Shown here in pieces: positions 63,254-64,000 of a DNA stretch of 64,000 bases. The notes below the pieces were generated by a model. The model did not search any database, had not been told where the DNA came from, and saw only the letters and a program-made list of their open reading frames with translations. Made by a program: the position numbers and the translations under genes. Every line of letters starts with the position of its first letter. The stretch's first letter is position 1. The DNA comes from Geminocystis herdmanii PCC 6308 (GTDB taxonomy: Bacteria; Cyanobacteriota; Cyanobacteriia; Cyanobacteriales; Cyanobacteriaceae), in the NCBI RefSeq assembly GCF_000332235.1, contig NZ_CM001775.1, positions 1,246,382 through 1,310,381 on the forward strand, given 5' to 3'.

Positions 63254-64000
63254 GTTTTTGTCAAAAAATTAGTAAAGCTAAATTCATTAATCTTATTCCA
63301 TTGTAGAATACCTGTTCTAAACTCTAACCACGATCGATAAATTTCGTTAAAAGCAGGGTTTTTCTGACTGTTATCCTCATAAATAGAAAATGAGACTTTT
63401 TTCGCTTCCGTCAAAATATCCTCAGGAAAAGCCATTAATTTTGTACCTCCTGCCAATAGAGTTTTCAAGGATTGTTGATTGAGAAAATCATAGTTTGCCA
63501 ACATCAAAATATTCGCTTCCTTAGCGGCGGCTTCCACCATGGTTTGATATTCTAAGGGTAATTTTTCCCATGCAGACTTATTTATTAATACTTCTAAACT
63601 AGGTCCTGCTTCCCACCATCCCGGATAATAATAGTATTGGGCAGCTTTATTTAAGCCTAGTTTTTCGTCATCATAAGGTCCTACCCATTCTGCGGCATCG
63701 ATCGCACCTCTGTCAAGAGCCAAAAATAATTCTCCGCCGGGTAACACTTGCACATTTACCCCCATTTTCGCCATAACTTCCCCCCCCAATCCGGGGATAC
63801 GCATTTTTAAACCCTTCAAGTCAGCAAGGGATTTTAACTCTTTTTTAAACCATCCTCCCATTTGCGCCCCAGTGTTTCCAGCAGGGAAGTTAATAATATT
63901 AAAATCACTATAAACTTTTCTCATAGCTTCTAATCCTCCTCCATAATACCACCAAGCATTCTGTTGCCCTGCGGTGAAACCAAAGGGTAAACCCGTGGCA
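63241..64000 (-). CDS. TRAP transporter substrate-binding protein, DctP family (partial)
   Basis: The gene enters from the right edge. The open frame continues without stop from 63999: ATGLPFGFTAGQQNAWWYYG, then GGLEAMRKVYSDFNIINFP and on to 63241. Marks of DctP-type periplasmic binding proteins (LKGLKMRIPGLGGEVMAKMG, GELFLALDRGAIDAAEWVGP) are clear. The conserved Arg of the carboxylate-binding site is in MRIPG. It captures organic acids for a TRAP importer; the QMGGWFKKE and EWVGPYDDEKLG variants are like those of alpha-keto acid binders. The N-terminus and signal peptide are outside the window. Confidence 0.9.
   Translation of the reverse strand, partial: ATGLPFGFTAGQQNAWWYYGGGLEAMRKVYSDFNIINFPAGNTGAQMGGWFKKELKSLADLKGLKMRIPGLGGEVMAKMGVNVQVLPGGELFLALDRGAIDAAEWVGPYDDEKLGLNKAAQYYYYPGWWEAGPSLEVLINKSAWEKLPLEYQTMVEAAAKEANILMLANYDFLNQQSLKTLLAGGTKLMAFPEDILTEAKKVSFSIYEDNSQKNPAFNEIYRSWLEFRTGILQWNKINEFSFTNFLTKTIKN

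Overview
The window is chromosomal DNA of a low-GC cyanobacterium. The evidence is a psbO gene for the oxygen-evolving complex, a cyanobacterial SigF-type sigma factor, Ycf33/DUF751 next to rbfA, a Ser/Thr kinase carrying a GUN4 domain, plastid-type ribosomal protein genes, many HIP1-like CGATCG sites, and heptanucleotide tandem repeats (STRR) in intergenic DNA. Gene content and base composition fit the Geminocystis/Cyanobacterium group, but the genus is an inference. The left edge cuts a 16S rRNA gene and the right edge cuts a TRAP-transporter binding protein.

Layout. 0-3.4 kb: 5' end of a 16S gene, a sugar ABC permease, a decayed IS fused to the 3' part of a tRNA-Thr(CGU) gene, a long non-coding stretch, and rpmG-rpsR. 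4-18 kb: mainly housekeeping or conserved genes, namely an M20 amidohydrolase, an RTX-repeat protein, the kinase-GUN4 protein with a three-gene cluster beside it, rpmB, a DUF389 membrane protein, yebC, sigF, rnz and a Zn/Mn-type ABC permease. 18.4-27.4 kb: metH (cobalamin methionine synthase) with accessory genes on both sides. 27.5-35.9 kb: ppk2, a hydrolase, an anti-sigma-type ATPase, a 13-repeat acidic protein, a glycosyltransferase, tRNA-Leu and an S1-domain protein. 35.9-44.6 kb: an accessory island of at least five toxin-antitoxin modules, an RloB/AAA-ATPase pair and a type II restriction-modification pair, ending at acnB. 44.6-64 kb: acnB, several gene relics, rbfA, accD, psbO, a response regulator, trhO, a peroxiredoxin, a second and apparently broken restriction-modification locus, a TrkA-type ion-transport protein, tRNA-Thr(UGU), pfkA and the TRAP gene.

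The most unusual feature is how the accessory genes sit. Partial copies of the ends of two metabolic genes bracket the cassettes. Upstream of acnB there are three copies of its promoter and 5' region (about 40400, 42608 and the native one at 44549). RloB/AAA lies between copies 1 and 2, and the restriction-modification pair between copy 2 and the native gene. Downstream of metH, copies of its 3' end (20738-20862 and 19818-19852, plus a trace at 19251) bracket a DUF6035-like gene and a HicAB/BrnA cluster. Upstream of metH, a copy of its start region at 27256-27358 closes off a RelBE and HicBA block. No integrase is visible. This looks like repeated capture of defence and toxin-antitoxin cassettes at the ends of conserved genes, with duplication of the gene terminus. 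Single-crossover integration of circular DNA is one mechanism that would leave this pattern.

A second theme is decay. There are premature TAA codons in hicA, a small conserved gene and a restriction endonuclease, frameshifts in A-runs, and relics of a RAYT-type transposase, TnpB, a GGDEF domain and a formylglycine-generating-enzyme-like domain.
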